Positions 40,601-51,430 of a stretch of 64,000 nt of DNA are shown here, piece by piece (position 1 is the stretch's first letter; each line of letters opens with the position of its first letter). Source of the stretch: Phoronis australis (lineage: Eukaryota; Phoronida; Phoronidae); NCBI GenBank assembly GCA_002633005.1, contig NMRA01000235.1, positions 174,808-238,807 of the forward strand. Direction: 5' to 3'. The notes below the pieces were generated by a model that searched no databases, was not told where the DNA came from, and was given only the letters and a program-made list of their open reading frames with translations. Made by a program: the position numbers and the translations under genes.

Positions 40601-43467
40601 GTGGACAAAAATATCACTAATTGGGTATTTAATGAAGGCTAACGACACCTTGGATTTTGACAAGCTAAAAAGAAGAGTCACACGTACAGATATTCATCCA
40701 AGGCTTCTAAAACTTGACATCCATAACAGGTCAAGCTGTCCATGATTTATGAGGCGTGACTGAGTTTTCTTAAGCCCAAGTCAAGTTCCTGTAGTGTGGT
40801 AGGTCAGTGTGTGTGCAGAATGAAGTTAACCTGACATCACATCCTAACTTTATATTCTGGACTGACTAGTGAACCCCAAAGGGAATTCTGAATTTGAATT
40901 GGGGTGTTCATATTGACATCCAGTGAATGAAGGAGTCTATAGAAGTCCTATACCACTAAATCATTATGTGTGGTTTAGCCTGTTAACTAACCTTCACTGT
41001 CTAATATTGACTGAGGTCAAAATGTTTTGTTTGCTGAAGTTTTGGACTTCATTCTAGGATTTTTAGGAACACATTATCAAAGGAAAAACGACAATTTCAC
41101 AACAGTGAAGGTAACAATTGAGCAAAATTTTAAGGCATGAGCGAAGATTTTCAATCATCAACAATACCAAAAATATGTAGGAAATGGGGAGTTAAAAGTT
41201 ATTTCAATGAAATAATTTGAGAGGACATCAGCAGGTTGACAACCACAACATGCGATAGAATCCCGCCAATTTCAAACGAAAACAAAGACCAAAATCAACT
41301 CTTTTTCATTATTAAAGGGTTCTGACATCGTTGAATGGCCACAATTTTTCAAAAATACTATCGGTGATAGAGCTATCATATAGACCTCAATCGTAGAACA
41401 GTTTAAGCTTGACATCTTTTATGGATGAAATGAGAAAAATCCACTTTTCTGTCATTGGTGAGATTTTAAAATAAAACTGTTTCCTCTTAAATATTTAAAA
41501 GGCACTGCATGTCATCCAAATGATAGGTTTTACTATGTTCACATGAGAGGTCCAAACACAAGCAAACTCAATGATTAAAAAATCAGCTACATGGCCTGTT
41601 CGAAAAGGGATATTTTTACCAGCCTTTTAATTAAGTTTGTTTCTCTTTGCCACCTTTTAGTTAGATTCTTTGCCACCTGAGTCGCTGCTAAAGCACAATT
41701 GAGGCTCAATTTCATCCATAATCTGACCTTATGTGACCTTATGTGACCTCATTCAAGGTTGCGGATTTAACCAAATATCTAAATGCAAGTATAGACATCA
41801 ACTCCGGTAAAAGTATTTTTCCGAAAGTAGAAAACCTGTAGAGTTAACTTTTGGCATTTTACCAATTTGTCATTAATTGGGTCATGGGACCACGTCTTTT
41901 TAGTAAATTTTAGAAAATGAGAAATGTACAATGATAACAAAACAACGGTATCAATAACATGATCACATTTCATATGCTACAGATACTCAAGGGGAGGTAG
42001 ACGCTAAATGGAAGATCTCAAAATGGCTGCTACAATTTTCTCTAACACATCATTTCATTTTAGTTAGATTCCCTCATGATAATCATAAGGTCACATATTT
42101 ACCCAGCCTCTAAAATAATGCAAAAGTGTGCCTTCTAAAAAAGTGTTTAGTAGAATAGTGTGTGAAGCACGCTTGATGAAAATTTCCTAAAGATCCAAAC
42201 AACTACATAATGTGGTGAAGTTGGACAAATTTTGACATTTTTCAAGGGTTTTACATAGACTGAATGGGGCGATACAAAAATTTCTCACCCTATCGCAAAG
42301 GTGTGTCCGCTGAAGTAAATGGTCTGGCTACCAAAGATGCTAGCAACAGTTTTAAGGTAACTCGCATCAGCAGCTGGGCCACCGAAGTGACACTTGTAAT
42401 GGTTTACAGCACTGGTGTTTGTGCTACTACTGAAAATGCTACCAAACAATGCTAGGTTTAAGCCAGTTGTACATAAGTATGGATGGTGTATACAAAACAC
42501 AAGTGGCCCTATGGCACCAGCTGGGAATGATCAGAATACACAGCCACAAGAAAATGAAGCATAGCAACAGTGACATACGATACATCAAACGTTGGAAATT
42601 CAATCAAAGTGAAAAATCTGCATTGATTTAAGGAAATGAGTGATGAACAGGGCAAACAAAGGATGACTTAAGATTATTTTTCCAGGTGTTGTTTAGAAAG
42701 AAAGAACGTGCCTTAAAGCAGAATATTTGGACAATAACTGCATTTAACTCAATGAACCATAAAGCCCTAAAGCTGTGTCATTTCCACCATAGATTTGTTA
42801 GCCATGTGTTAAGATGGTGCATTTTCATGCTGTTTTCACTGGGCTGTGACTTCACTAGGCTGTGACTTCACTAGGCTGTGACTTCACTAGGCTGTGACTT
42901 CACTAGGCCGTGTTAATGTGTTTTCACTAGGTTGTGCGTTCTTAAGGCTCCAACTCTGATTCTCCCATAGTTATTTCCATACAAAAATGAAACACAGAGG
43001 CAACAAACCTACAGAATAAGCTCACACTATGAGTCACAAAATGAGTTCTTATTGAATTATGAAGTTCAGCAGTTTTCAATTCAATGATATTTGCCTAATA
43101 TTTTAACAAGAGTTTTCTATGCAGAAAATCCATGACTAATCTTTTCCAGGTTGGTTGTGTATGTTCAGACCATTTTAAAGAGATTTCACTATGATTCCAC
43201 ATTCCCATTCCCTTGGTTAGGTTTGAATTACTTTGCTTTATGAAGTTTTTCACTTACAACTGAATGCCTCACTCCTGAACCTCACTTGATGTTTTGTAAT
43301 CATACATGGTACACTAAGAAAGGGTTGAAAATTGTAATCTGGATGGCTATTGAGATGTGTGATAAATAAAATTTCAGCTGTGTACCAAAACTACCAGGGG
43401 GGAAGTTGTTGCCCTGTGCGTGACAATGAACACCTACTGCGAAGACGGTAAGAAAAACAAAACCCAT
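28643..43467 (-). CDS. CSPG4: Chondroitin sulfate proteoglycan 4 (NG2)-like transmembrane proteoglycan
   Basis: CSPG4/NG2 (fly kon-tiki) is a cell-surface proteoglycan for adhesion and signalling. Five coding exons read on the minus strand: 43467-43395, 39422-39201, 38799-37142, 35654-32963 and 31371-28643. All phases agree. Exon 1 encodes a signal peptide (MGFVFLTVFAVGVHCHAQ) and joins as NNFPP-V-SFYGDSLLWVP, equivalent to the start of vertebrate NG2. In order: laminin G 1 (about residues 27-195, ends ..WDC), laminin G 2 (about 205-380), an EGF-like module (386-414), about 15 CSPG repeats (each with FTQxDIxxGxVxYxH-type blocks), one membrane segment near 2225-2250, then a cytoplasmic tail ending QYWV, a PDZ-binding C-terminus as in vertebrates. 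As printed the model is 2457 residues. About 74 of these come from an assembly duplication around the N at 29083, leaving about 2383, against 2322 in human. The exon 1 donor (CTG|GTAGTT) is weak, so that exon is the least certain. Confidence 0.92.
28862..29304 (-). repeat. 221-bp direct duplication around a single N in the last CSPG4 exon (probable assembly artefact)
   Basis: 28862-29082 and 29084-29304 are the same 221 bp, differing at only two or so positions (GTACGCGAC versus GTACGTGAC; ATAGACTG versus ATAGATTG). A single N lies between. With the N the insert is 222 bp, so the frame stays open by chance. It would repeat the VVVLVVAVAYRRHRKSRDH membrane/juxtamembrane piece. Allelic contigs joined without merging explain it best. 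Confidence 0.88.
31425..31560. repeat. 30-bp minisatellite, ~4.5 copies, in a CSPG4 intron
   Basis: GGTGGACAGGTAATGCTACG followed by ATATCTAGAA repeats four times, the last copy with changes. It lies 55 bp upstream of the last CSPG4 exon's acceptor on the minus strand. Confidence 0.92.
31561..32962. other. CSPG4 intron, remainder
   Basis: Apart from the minisatellite at its left end I see no gene. A short direct repeat (TTGTTCATAAAGGTGTCATTG / TTGTTCATAAAGGTGTTATTG) lies at about 32623-32683. Confidence 0.5.
36057..36703. repeat. 24-bp minisatellite, ~27 nearly perfect copies, in a CSPG4 intron
   Basis: The unit consists of AGTACACGTCTGAAAG followed by TGTCACGT. All copies appear identical over about 647 bp. 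The array ends at an ambiguous base (36704), so the true length may be greater. Since 24 is divisible by three, long open frames cross it on both strands (STRLKVSR and TLSDVYYV octamers). These are by-products, because the array is in the intron between coding exons at 35654 and 37142. Confidence 0.97.
37030..37115. mobile_element. Fragment related to the Penelope-like element's terminal repeat
   Basis: CCATGATAGCAAGTAACAGC, then a block like ACGAAAACAACAACGG, TTTAAAACTTGACATG, matches 2409-2475 at the left end of the intact Penelope-like insertion (CCATGATAGCAAGTAGCAGC...AAAACAACCATGG...). It shows a second copy of the family, here only terminal sequence. Confidence 0.55.
37853..37939 (-). 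other. EGF-like module within the CSPG4 protein
   Basis: Between laminin G 2 and the first CSPG repeat the frame reads CSLNPCKDPMQC, then REFSVNQYTCVCPNGAC. Cysteine spacing C-x4-C-x5-C-x9-C-x1-C-x4-C fits a short EGF-like fold (C3-C4 and C4-C5 spacing as in the family, short final loop). It is uninterrupted within one exon. As far as I recall, vertebrate CSPG4 has an acidic linker at this point and no EGF module. Confidence 0.7.
38800..39200 (-). other. CSPG4 intron between the two laminin G 1 exons
   Basis: Bounded by donor GTGAGT (minus strand) at 39200 and acceptor TTTTTCAG at 38800. No other feature seen. Confidence 0.6.
39640..39720 (-). repeat. tRNA-derived SINE head
   Basis: On the minus strand an A box-like TGACCCAGTGG (39701-39711) and B box GGTGTGAGTCC (39657-39667) lie at tRNA spacing. 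The anticodon region is not a normal tRNA, so this is a Pol III retroposon, not a tRNA gene. Confidence 0.55.
39871..39945 (+). repeat. tRNA-derived SINE head
   Basis: TGGCTCAGAGG (39880-39890) is an A box and GGGTTTGAGACC (39924-39935) a B box, at tRNA-like spacing, in GGTCCCTATGGCTCAGAGGA context. Arms do not fold as an intact tRNA. Confidence 0.6.
40225..40318 (-). repeat. tRNA-derived SINE head
   Basis: On the minus strand GTGTGGCTTAGAGGTTTGAGC contains an A box (40296-40306) and GGTTTGAATCC (40253-40263) is a very good B box. It resembles a tRNA fold with an enlarged anticodon arm, so it is read as a SINE. Confidence 0.6.
40330..43394. other. CSPG4 intron 1, remainder
   Basis: No exon recognised. 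Contains a 19-bp tandem repeat at 42835-42910. Otherwise AT-rich unique-looking sequence. Confidence 0.45.
42835..42910. repeat. 19-bp tandem repeat, ~4 copies
   Basis: GGCTGTGACTTCACTAGGC-type units repeat four times, with a decayed fifth (CTAGGCCGTGTTAATG). Confidence 0.9.
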
Positions 43468-43469
43468 CT

Positions 43470-45580
43470 GTGTGTAACAGCAGCTGATAATTACTTCCGC
43501 CCTTCTCCACTTTTGCAGCCACACAGCCATTACGAAGCAGAACAAGCTACCCTAGAACACCCCACCTCAATAATGTGGAGTTGTCACAAGATGGGGTTAG
43601 TGGTGCTAGTGGGTAAGTCTGTGTGTGGACGGCATTATATTGTGCTATATGGGTGAAGAGTTACCATGGTAACCTTAAGTCTAGCACGATCAATTAATTC
43701 ACACCAGGTACTTTGAATAATCTTGCTCAATTAGTCTTGCCAGTAAAATATTCATAGATCTATTAATGGAAATTAAAATCGATGTTTGGTCTCAATTCCA
43801 AAATGGTACACCTCTCCCTTTACCAGCGTTATTTGAATTACAGTAGTAACAGCAATGGAATCCTACCACCAGAAGGAAGATTTACAAGACTTGTTTTGTG
43901 AAAATAAACAACCTACCTTAATTTGATTTTCGTATATATATAGACGGCTCAACAGTGAGAAAAGCAGCTTTTAAGTTTCATAACTGCTGAGGATTTCAAT
44001 ATCCCTTAATTAAAATTCCAAACAGACTACATTAGGAAAAAGCCCACAATAGGAAAATGCCCACAATAGGAGGGCCCACAATTATTTTTGTCTAAGGTCA
44101 AGCCAATGGTGACTTCAAAATGGAATTAATCAAGAGTAGAACATTCTAGAAACAAAAGGAGTACCTTCCATAAACAAGAAGTAAAGCTGTGTGTAACTGT
44201 CATGAACGCCAGTCTGCTTATTCAATTCTTGAACACTTAAAGAGGCAATAAAACTTGCAAGAAACCAAACTTTTGTTTCAGACCATTTCCAGCAGCTCTA
44301 CAACTGCAGATGTCAACCTTACAATGCAGGTCATGATGTATTCTCTAGTGTACATCAAGATGAAAAGGACTGCCGAGTGGATATTAAGGTTCTGTGAGCT
44401 TACATACGTGTCAGGAACTTTGAATAAAATTGGCCAATGAAGTTTGCATATGAGAGCATAGCTCATACATTGATTATTCCAGCCAGTAAGGATTTTTCGA
44501 GCTTGATGAAACAGTGTCACACAAAATGTGAACAAAATCTAAAACGCCCTTCTTGAGGTATCTCATGCGAACAGTATTTTCCCAAATAAAAACCAGATGT
44601 TCTCGTGGCTTTTTGCAAGTGAAGTACAAATTACCTGTGAATAAAAATACATGTGTGCCAATAGTCAGCCTTCACCTCTGGTGTATTTTATGATAAAGTG
44701 GGCAACTCAAATACCTACAGTATACCCCTGCAACAATTTTCACACAAAAAACACCATAAGCAACTATATGATTTTGGCTTAACACATCAAATGACACACC
44801 AATTACTAAGAATCAAAACCTGAGTGAGACAGTGGTGGGGCCTAGTGTACAGTCACCTGTACATCTTCTATCTTCCCAAGGTGACGAATCCCAATCCATA
44901 TCACATTCCTAATAGTTAAACTCTAATCATATAATTGATAATGGCAATTAATGCTCTCATGACATTCCAAATGGGAACTAATGCATCTTGATTGATGTAA
45001 GCTGACAAAGTGTGGGTTCCTTGATTGATAACAGATAGAGCTGCATGCAAGCAGGTTTATAGAAGCCACAACAACTCCTACAGTGAAAACACCCAAGAAC
45101 ACAACGGAAGTAAATGTCGCCCCTTCACATCTCTCTCCCAATTGGACGGGTAATAGAATTTTCATTCCACCTCAGGCAAGAAGTACATGACCATATGTAA
45201 TTGTAAGTCAATAAATATATATATGCCAGACAGTCATCTGCAATGCTGGAACAGGAGGACATTACTGGCATAAAATTCCCAAACAAAGGTGCGGACTCAC
45301 TCAGTTAGGGCCATGTGTAAAATATATTGACTGGAATCAGGCCGGACTGTGCTATCGATGAAAATCAATTCTCAACCTCATCAGTAAATACGACAACATA
45401 TGGACTTCTCAATTTCAAATATCTCGCTCTTAAATTAGGGAACTCTCTAAAAGGATGCGATGCGGCATTAAAAGTGTAACCTTGTCATCCTCCAAGAGTC
45501 ATATCAGAAAACTAAACCCCCCACGACACTCTGCTGTAACTATGTGTATACGTTCATAAAGTTAGTCTTTGTAAACTTCA
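43470..45580. other. Upstream region of CSPG4
   Basis: Lies 5' of the proposed CSPG4 first coding exon. The transcription start and any 5' UTR exon are not recognisable. No other coding exon seen. AATAGGA-containing short repeats (CCCACAATAGG three times) lie near 44040-44080. Confidence 0.45.
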
Positions 45581-45584
45581 TGTC

Positions 45585-45750
45585 AGAGTGTGGTGTCGAT
45601 TCTGGGGTGTTGTGTCGATTTTGGGGTGTTGTGTCGATTCTGGGGTGTTGTGTCGATTCTGGGGTGTTGTGTCGATTCCGGGGTGTTGTGTCGATTCTGG
45701 GGTGTTGTGTCGATTCTGGGGTGTTGTGTCGATTCTGGGGTGTTGTGATG
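45585..45750. repeat. 19-bp minisatellite, ~8 copies
   Basis: GTGTCGATTCTGGGGTGTT repeats with rare substitutions (one copy TTTTGGGG, one CCGGGG). It is strongly strand-asymmetric, G/T-rich on the + strand. Because the period is 19, all three frames are used in turn; the open frames over it are by-products. Confidence 0.95.
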
Positions 45751-46041
45751 ATTGTAGAGGATGTTGTAGAGAGTTTTAGAGTGTTGTAGTCAATAAGAGG
45801 GTGTTGTGATCTTTGTACGCTTTCCACACAGGTTCAATGGGCAGCTGAATAAAATGAGCACTGCAAGTTAAGAATTCTGCATCAAATTCACATTCCGTCT
45901 GTCTGACTATCCAACTAGTTTCACTAGGAATTCAACTACAAGCATGTGTGGCAGTGGATCCAATGTCACAGCTAAGATCCAAGCTTTATTTGGCTTTGTA
46001 AGAGTAAACAACCCAACTCAAGTGAGAAAGACTTTATAGGA

Positions 46042-46195
46042 CATGGGCGGCACACCATAGGGGGCTGGGGGGCTTAATAGCTCCCCCCCCACTTTTTTCA
46101 GTGCTACACCACACATGGCCTATAGGCGGTGCACCACAGGAGGGCTGACGGGGCTTTAGCCCCCCCCCACTTTTTTCAGTGCTGCGCCGCCCATG
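46042..46195. mobile_element. MITE, family B copy 2 (TAGGA target duplication)
   Basis: 154 bp. Begins CATGGGCGGCACACCATAGG and ends GTGCTGCGCCGCCCATG. Flanked by TAGGA on both sides, a perfect 5-bp target duplication. It shares the two-half structure of the copy at 18977, including the central CACATGGYCTATAGGCGGTG and two ACTTTTTTCAGTGCT motifs. It is non-coding. Confidence 0.85.
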
Positions 46196-46199
46196 TAGG

Positions 46200-48580
46200 A
46201 AGGTTTGTATTAGTAGAGTGAAACAACTACACACTTTGGCCATTGCCACGACCAAGTGACACACCAAGGTCAACACTAGTTAAACCCTCCATACACCACC
46301 ACCTTCACCTGCGCCCGTCCACACCAGATACACACCTTAAATAACACTTTAACATAGACTCTCACTTCAGTGGCTTCACATAGCAGGTCCGCAGAAACAT
46401 TATTAGGGATGAGAGCGGGGGAAGGCGGAGGAGGTTAACACAAATGCATTCAACTTCACCAAATTTTAGTAGATCTCGCTGTTTGAGGTACGTGAGAGAG
46501 GGAGCACACTGTGAAGGCAGCCACCACAAACTTGAGCATGGAAAAAATTCTTCAGTTTGGGACACAATAAACATTGTGTCTACCATATGTGTCAGCCATA
46601 TGGTAGACAGGCAAAATTTTATTTTGGAATTTAATTGGTGAATGAATATACATTTCTATGCCGAACTTGGCAACCTGTGCTTTCATTTGGTGATCTGGGA
46701 CAGTTTTGGCCACCTCAGATTTCATTTGGCGACCTGAAGTTGCCAATTTTCCTTGGCAGACTGCGACTTTTACCAAGTGGCCAAATGCAACTTAAGCTAA
46801 AGGTTGAGCTCTGTAGTATGTGGAGTGTAAATAAGAAGGACACATAATAATATTAAAGGTCACCCCCTCCCCCCAGGGTTTGTTGGAAAAATCATACTTA
46901 TGGCCACTCTCCTGTCTGGCTTCCACAGTTCTAGTCATGTCGGTTAATATATTGTGTGTTTGAAAAACAACCACAGCAAGACCATCCAACCACTGAGAAA
47001 CTACAATTTACATTCCTTCTTTGTAACCAGAATAAAAAGGTTCTATTTTTATGCTAGCTTAACACCACGTTGCCCAAGGTTTCTACTAGCAATTCATAAC
47101 AAGCACTGTAAACTTCATTATCAGAGGCTCATGGGTAATTAGCAGATTTTTTGTTGCTCTCTTTGCAGTTGATGACTTAATTATTGAGAGCGTCTCTGGA
47201 GAATTGGAGCAGCGCTAACATTTACCATCAAACGGGAAACTGTAGTCATAGAAATAACTTGCAAACACAGGGTGTAGTAATGAGTCTACACCCACACCTC
47301 CTAATTCCAACCACTATCCTCTAAACCCAGTCGATTGTCATAAGCTAGCAGATATCAAACTAGCTGTAAAAATTCCCAAACCCTCACAGGTCTCTAAGCT
47401 CAACACACTTGGAAAATGCTCCATAAACTACTACTCCAACACGGGGACAAGTTCCAGTCCCTGAGTTGACTTCCTGTGTGGGACTGGAGTTTGATTCCAT
47501 TTACTGGAGACTATGGGGTATTTTCATATCACTGGACAGTTTAGCAGCTACGGGTAAATGGATCATGGATGGAATCCTAAAGTAAGGCCATGGAATTGTT
47601 TCCACTCCCTGAAACGGAACCTGGCAAAACGTACTCGGAGCATGGGGTGGTATCATGCAATGGAACTGCTCTAAGAAAAAACTTGCACAACCCAAATCTC
47701 ACCACTGTTATTACATAACTTGAACATCGTGTTTTCTTCCCTATTCCGCTTACAATAAGTGAAACTCTCTCTTGTAAAATTTTTCCACAAATAGTTAGAC
47801 AATGATGGCTGTCAACATGCAATGAGACATCGTCAAAGAGCTTTTGGTAATTTTTTGTTACTTGAAAAGTGACCAGCCATTGAAAATAAAACAAGAGCAA
47901 CGCAGAGCGTTGAAATGCGCCCACAATTGCACCGCATACGGTATCCTTCTAGGGTTGTTTATTGGTACCATAAAGTGGCCAGTAGATGGCATATATGTAG
48001 TATGTTGTACTTAGCAAAATGGAAAGGCATGGTCATTGTCTCCTCAATAGGCAAGGGGCAAAATGTGAGTAATCTTCATAATACAAGCACATCCTATACA
48101 CCAGTTGCTTAAGCACCACAGAAACATAGAATTAAAAACAAATTTACCAACATACGAGATTAGCACAGCATTAGAATGCCAGAAACAAATTTCTACTTGG
48201 AACTTTTCCTTCATAGTCACGATGTAACACAAAGTATACACCTGAAGACCTATGAAAATACAGAGGTCAATGTATAATACTAAAATTGCCACTAGAGGCA
48301 AATACTAAAATTGCCACTAGAGGCATACGGGTAGTCAGAATCATCCTAAAGACGTCATCGTCCGTTGTTAACATCACATAAATACACTTGCTAAATTTAG
48401 TAAAGATCCTGTAAATGGTTTGGGAGATACAGCCATGGCCGCAAAAAAAAACAAAACTACCACTAGGAGGCGCCACAGTAGTCCAAATAGTCTGAAAATC
48501 ATTGTCAGCTGTCTTCCTTATAGTAAGCACATACACGGCAATTTTCACAATCATCCTTTGAGCGGTTTGGTTGGTAGAGA
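46200..48580. other. Spacer without recognised gene
   Basis: Short frames on both strands lack motifs. A 24-bp duplication (ACTAAAATTGCCACTAGAGG repeated) lies at 48278-48326, within a segment with further CACTAGGAGGCGCC text at 48461-48476 that looks like interspersed repeat. Confidence 0.45.
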
Positions 48581-48585
48581 TAAAN

Positions 48586-48705
48586 GTTTACCCCAGAGTC
48601 TCCAACAAAGCGTGCACTGTTTACCCCAGAGTCTCCAACAAAGCGTGCACCGTTTACCCCAGAGTCTCCAACAAAGCGTGCACCATTTACCCCCAGAGTC
48701 TCCTA
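48586..48705. repeat. 33-bp tandem repeat, ~3.5 copies, after an ambiguous base
   Basis: GTTTACCCCAGAGTCTCCAA followed by CAAAGCGTGCACC repeats from 48586. The array begins directly at the N at 48585, so its left part may be missing. Confidence 0.9.
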
Positions 48706-49694
48706 CAAAGACCTCGGCACATCAAAGGCTTGATGACGCTGTCACAGATTGAAAGGATCTGAACGTGCTGGATGAGAAAATTTCGGTCATAAACCAACAA
48801 GCTTGTTTAGCAAACGAATTTCAAAATCAAAAACGAACAATTTAAGAAAGACAAAAACCCAACATGACTGTTTTTAAAACGGGAAAGTAAATATTAGCCT
48901 TCTTTGAATTTTTAAAATCGAGGCATTGTAACAGAAATTAGGGAACACATTTTGGTCAGCATTGTAGCTATGCAACAAGCATTTATTTGTGAATTATGAC
49001 GGGCAATATATTGACGGGTTATAGTCACATTCTGGCTTAGGCTCATGGGACTGGGGAAACAAAACCCTGAGTATTAAATGAAGGATTTGTTTCATGCAAA
49101 TTGCCACTGTTGTACATTTGGATAACAAAATTATAAAAATCACATGAAAATGAGCGATGTCAAAATGTCCGTGAATCAAAGACATTACATTCCTCCCAGT
49201 CAACTCGACCAATTGTGTACAACAAAATCAGAAATTGGGTCAAATGGAAAGAAGCATTCCTGCTCTCACAAAGCTGAAGAGGTGCATGTCGAAGGTTCCA
49301 TATTGATTGACAGCTAATGATATTGTCTTAGCCTCTATTCAGCCAATCAATTAAATGTAACAACAGCACCAAGCAGACAAAACAGGGGAAACTAGCAGTG
49401 ATCAGATAATTGTCAGTCAATTAAGAGAGAGTCTATCCATGTATGGCAATGACAATGTTATGTGCAGAGTACTTCATAGGCATGCTCAGGGAACAGACCA
49501 GATGTCATACTTGTGTGTAAAGTGCTGTCCAAACACAACCCACCATAGAACAAGTTGTTGAGATTTAACTCCAGAATAGAAACTAATTCTAGTTGAAAAT
49601 AAAATGGCTATCACCTCACGGTTTAAAGCAACGAAACAGAAGAGACTTTTGGTGCACTTTATTTTGAAATTTATTATGCAATATTATATACATA

Positions 49695-49738
49695 TGCAGA
49701 GGTCACGGCAGAGGTTACGGCAGAGGTCACAGCAGTTC
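49695..49738. repeat. Short 12-bp tandem repeat
   Basis: CAGAGGTCACGG, CAGAGGTTACGG and CAGAGGTCACAG lie in tandem. Confidence 0.7.
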
Positions 49739-49739
49739 T

Positions 49740-50900
49740 AATCAGCTGCATTTCCTTCTTGAGCTGACTAAAAACTAGGCATTTTTTAAAATTTGCTTGA
49801 TGATATTCCTTACTGTGATAGGATTCCATTTCTGATATAAAATCAAGATTCAGGAAATTCATACACGCGCCATTTTCAAATTTGCAGTTTTATGGTTGGC
49901 TGCAAATAAATTCTGAAGCGTATCTCAAGTGACAGACTATCAAACATTTCATGAGTTGTTGTTGTTCTTGCTACATAGAAATAGAATTCTACCACTGGAA
50001 TAGTAATCTAACGAGACCAGTAAAGTAAGACCTAATTCGATTTTCGTTATTAGCCATCAAAACAGGGCAAAATGCACCTTTAATTGAAAATTTCTGAGCA
50101 TTTTGCTCAACCACTTTAATCTTTGACTAAAAGTATTTTAAAGAATATTTAAAAGGAAACATAGGGCATTAATGTCACTGCCATAACTATTACTCCTAAA
50201 TTTCAATAATTTGTTATCAACATGTAAATTTTGTAGGTTACCTGATCAAAATAACTTGTCAATATGGCTTAACGTGACTGGCATAACATTATTAATCATG
50301 TGACCAACTACATTCAGTGCAAATCTACTGCTCTCCGCAATAGAAAATTCAAACTCGACAACATTTACAAAATTCATTTGCATGTTTGAAAGTGCACGTC
50401 CATACTGTGGGCAGTTTGTTTAAGCCTTAGAATAAATGTATTGAACTGATAACATAACAAAAAGTCAAAAAATCTTCTAATTTGCTTAAAAAATTACTTA
50501 TGTCACAACGCTTCAAACTCGTGACATAGGTTTTCAAACTCAACGTAAGTAAGCCAAACTCGTAACGGCAAAATGTAGTGTTGAGTCAAAACCGCTTGTG
50601 GAGAACATTGCAATGAATTGAAAAAGATCAAATAGGTCACAACTGATCACCATAGTTACTGGCATTAACCAACAATTAACCATCAAGTGTGGTATATATT
50701 TACCACAAGGCTGTGCTACAAAGGCCCCTTAAGTAATGAATAATATTGCCTTCAAATAGATGTTGGAATGCCGTGCAGTTACTGACGAATAAAAATAACG
50801 TGGGGATATTTTAATACAGTTTAGTACCGACGCTCGTCGTTTTAGTTTTACTATTTTATAATATTGCCTGTTTGCCAAATGGTTTGGATGCTTTACTCTG
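49740..50900. other. Spacer, nothing recognised
   Basis: AT-rich, no motif-bearing frame or repeat array seen on either strand. Confidence 0.4.
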
Positions 50901-50907
50901 ATCAAGA

Positions 50908-51215
50908 GGATTTGTAGTTAGACTGCCATTTGTAGTTAGACTGACATAATTTGTAGTTAGACTGCCATTTGTAGTTAGATTCCCATTTGTAGTTAGACTG
51001 CCATTTGTAGTTAGACTGACATAATTTGTAGTTAGACTGCCATTTGTAGTTAGACTGACATAATTTGTATTTAGACTGCCATTTGTAGTTAGACTGACAT
51101 AATTTGTAGTTAGACTGCCATTTGTAGTTAGACTCCCATTTGTAGTTAGACTGCCATTTGTAGTTAGACTCCCATTTGTAGTTAGATTCCCATTTGTAGT
51201 TAGACTGCCATTTAA
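50908..51215. repeat. Minisatellite with alternating 18- and 21-bp units
   Basis: TTTGTAGTTAGACTGCCA (18) and TTTGTAGTTAGACTGACATA plus A (21) alternate irregularly, about 16 units. TTCCCA and CTCCCA variants occur. Both unit lengths are multiples of three, so a long false frame (QSNYKW repeats) appears on the minus strand. Confidence 0.95.
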
Positions 51216-51339
51216 GCTGAGAAAAGGTAAGAATTCCTAGCAACACCGCCCAACTAAGGTAAGTTGCACAAAATCCTGATATGTACAGGGGTTTACATGA
51301 CCCAGTGCATTGAGCTAGAAAACCTGTGCAACGAGTTTG

Positions 51340-51430
51340 GTAGTAGAGCGAGACGGGTCAACGAACAAGACTGGTCAAAGAGCAAGACTGGTCAACAAGT
51401 GAGACTGGTAAAAGAGCGAGACTGGTCATA
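51340..51430. repeat. Short degenerate tandem repeat
   Basis: GAGCGAGACTGGTCA-like units (GAGCAAGACTGGTCAA, GTGAGACTGGTAAA) recur at 15-20-bp spacing. Confidence 0.7.

Noticed and set aside
47577-47924. 115-residue minus-strand frame with a hydrophobic start
   Set aside because: Only a chance hydrophobic stretch; no family resemblance and no exon partners.
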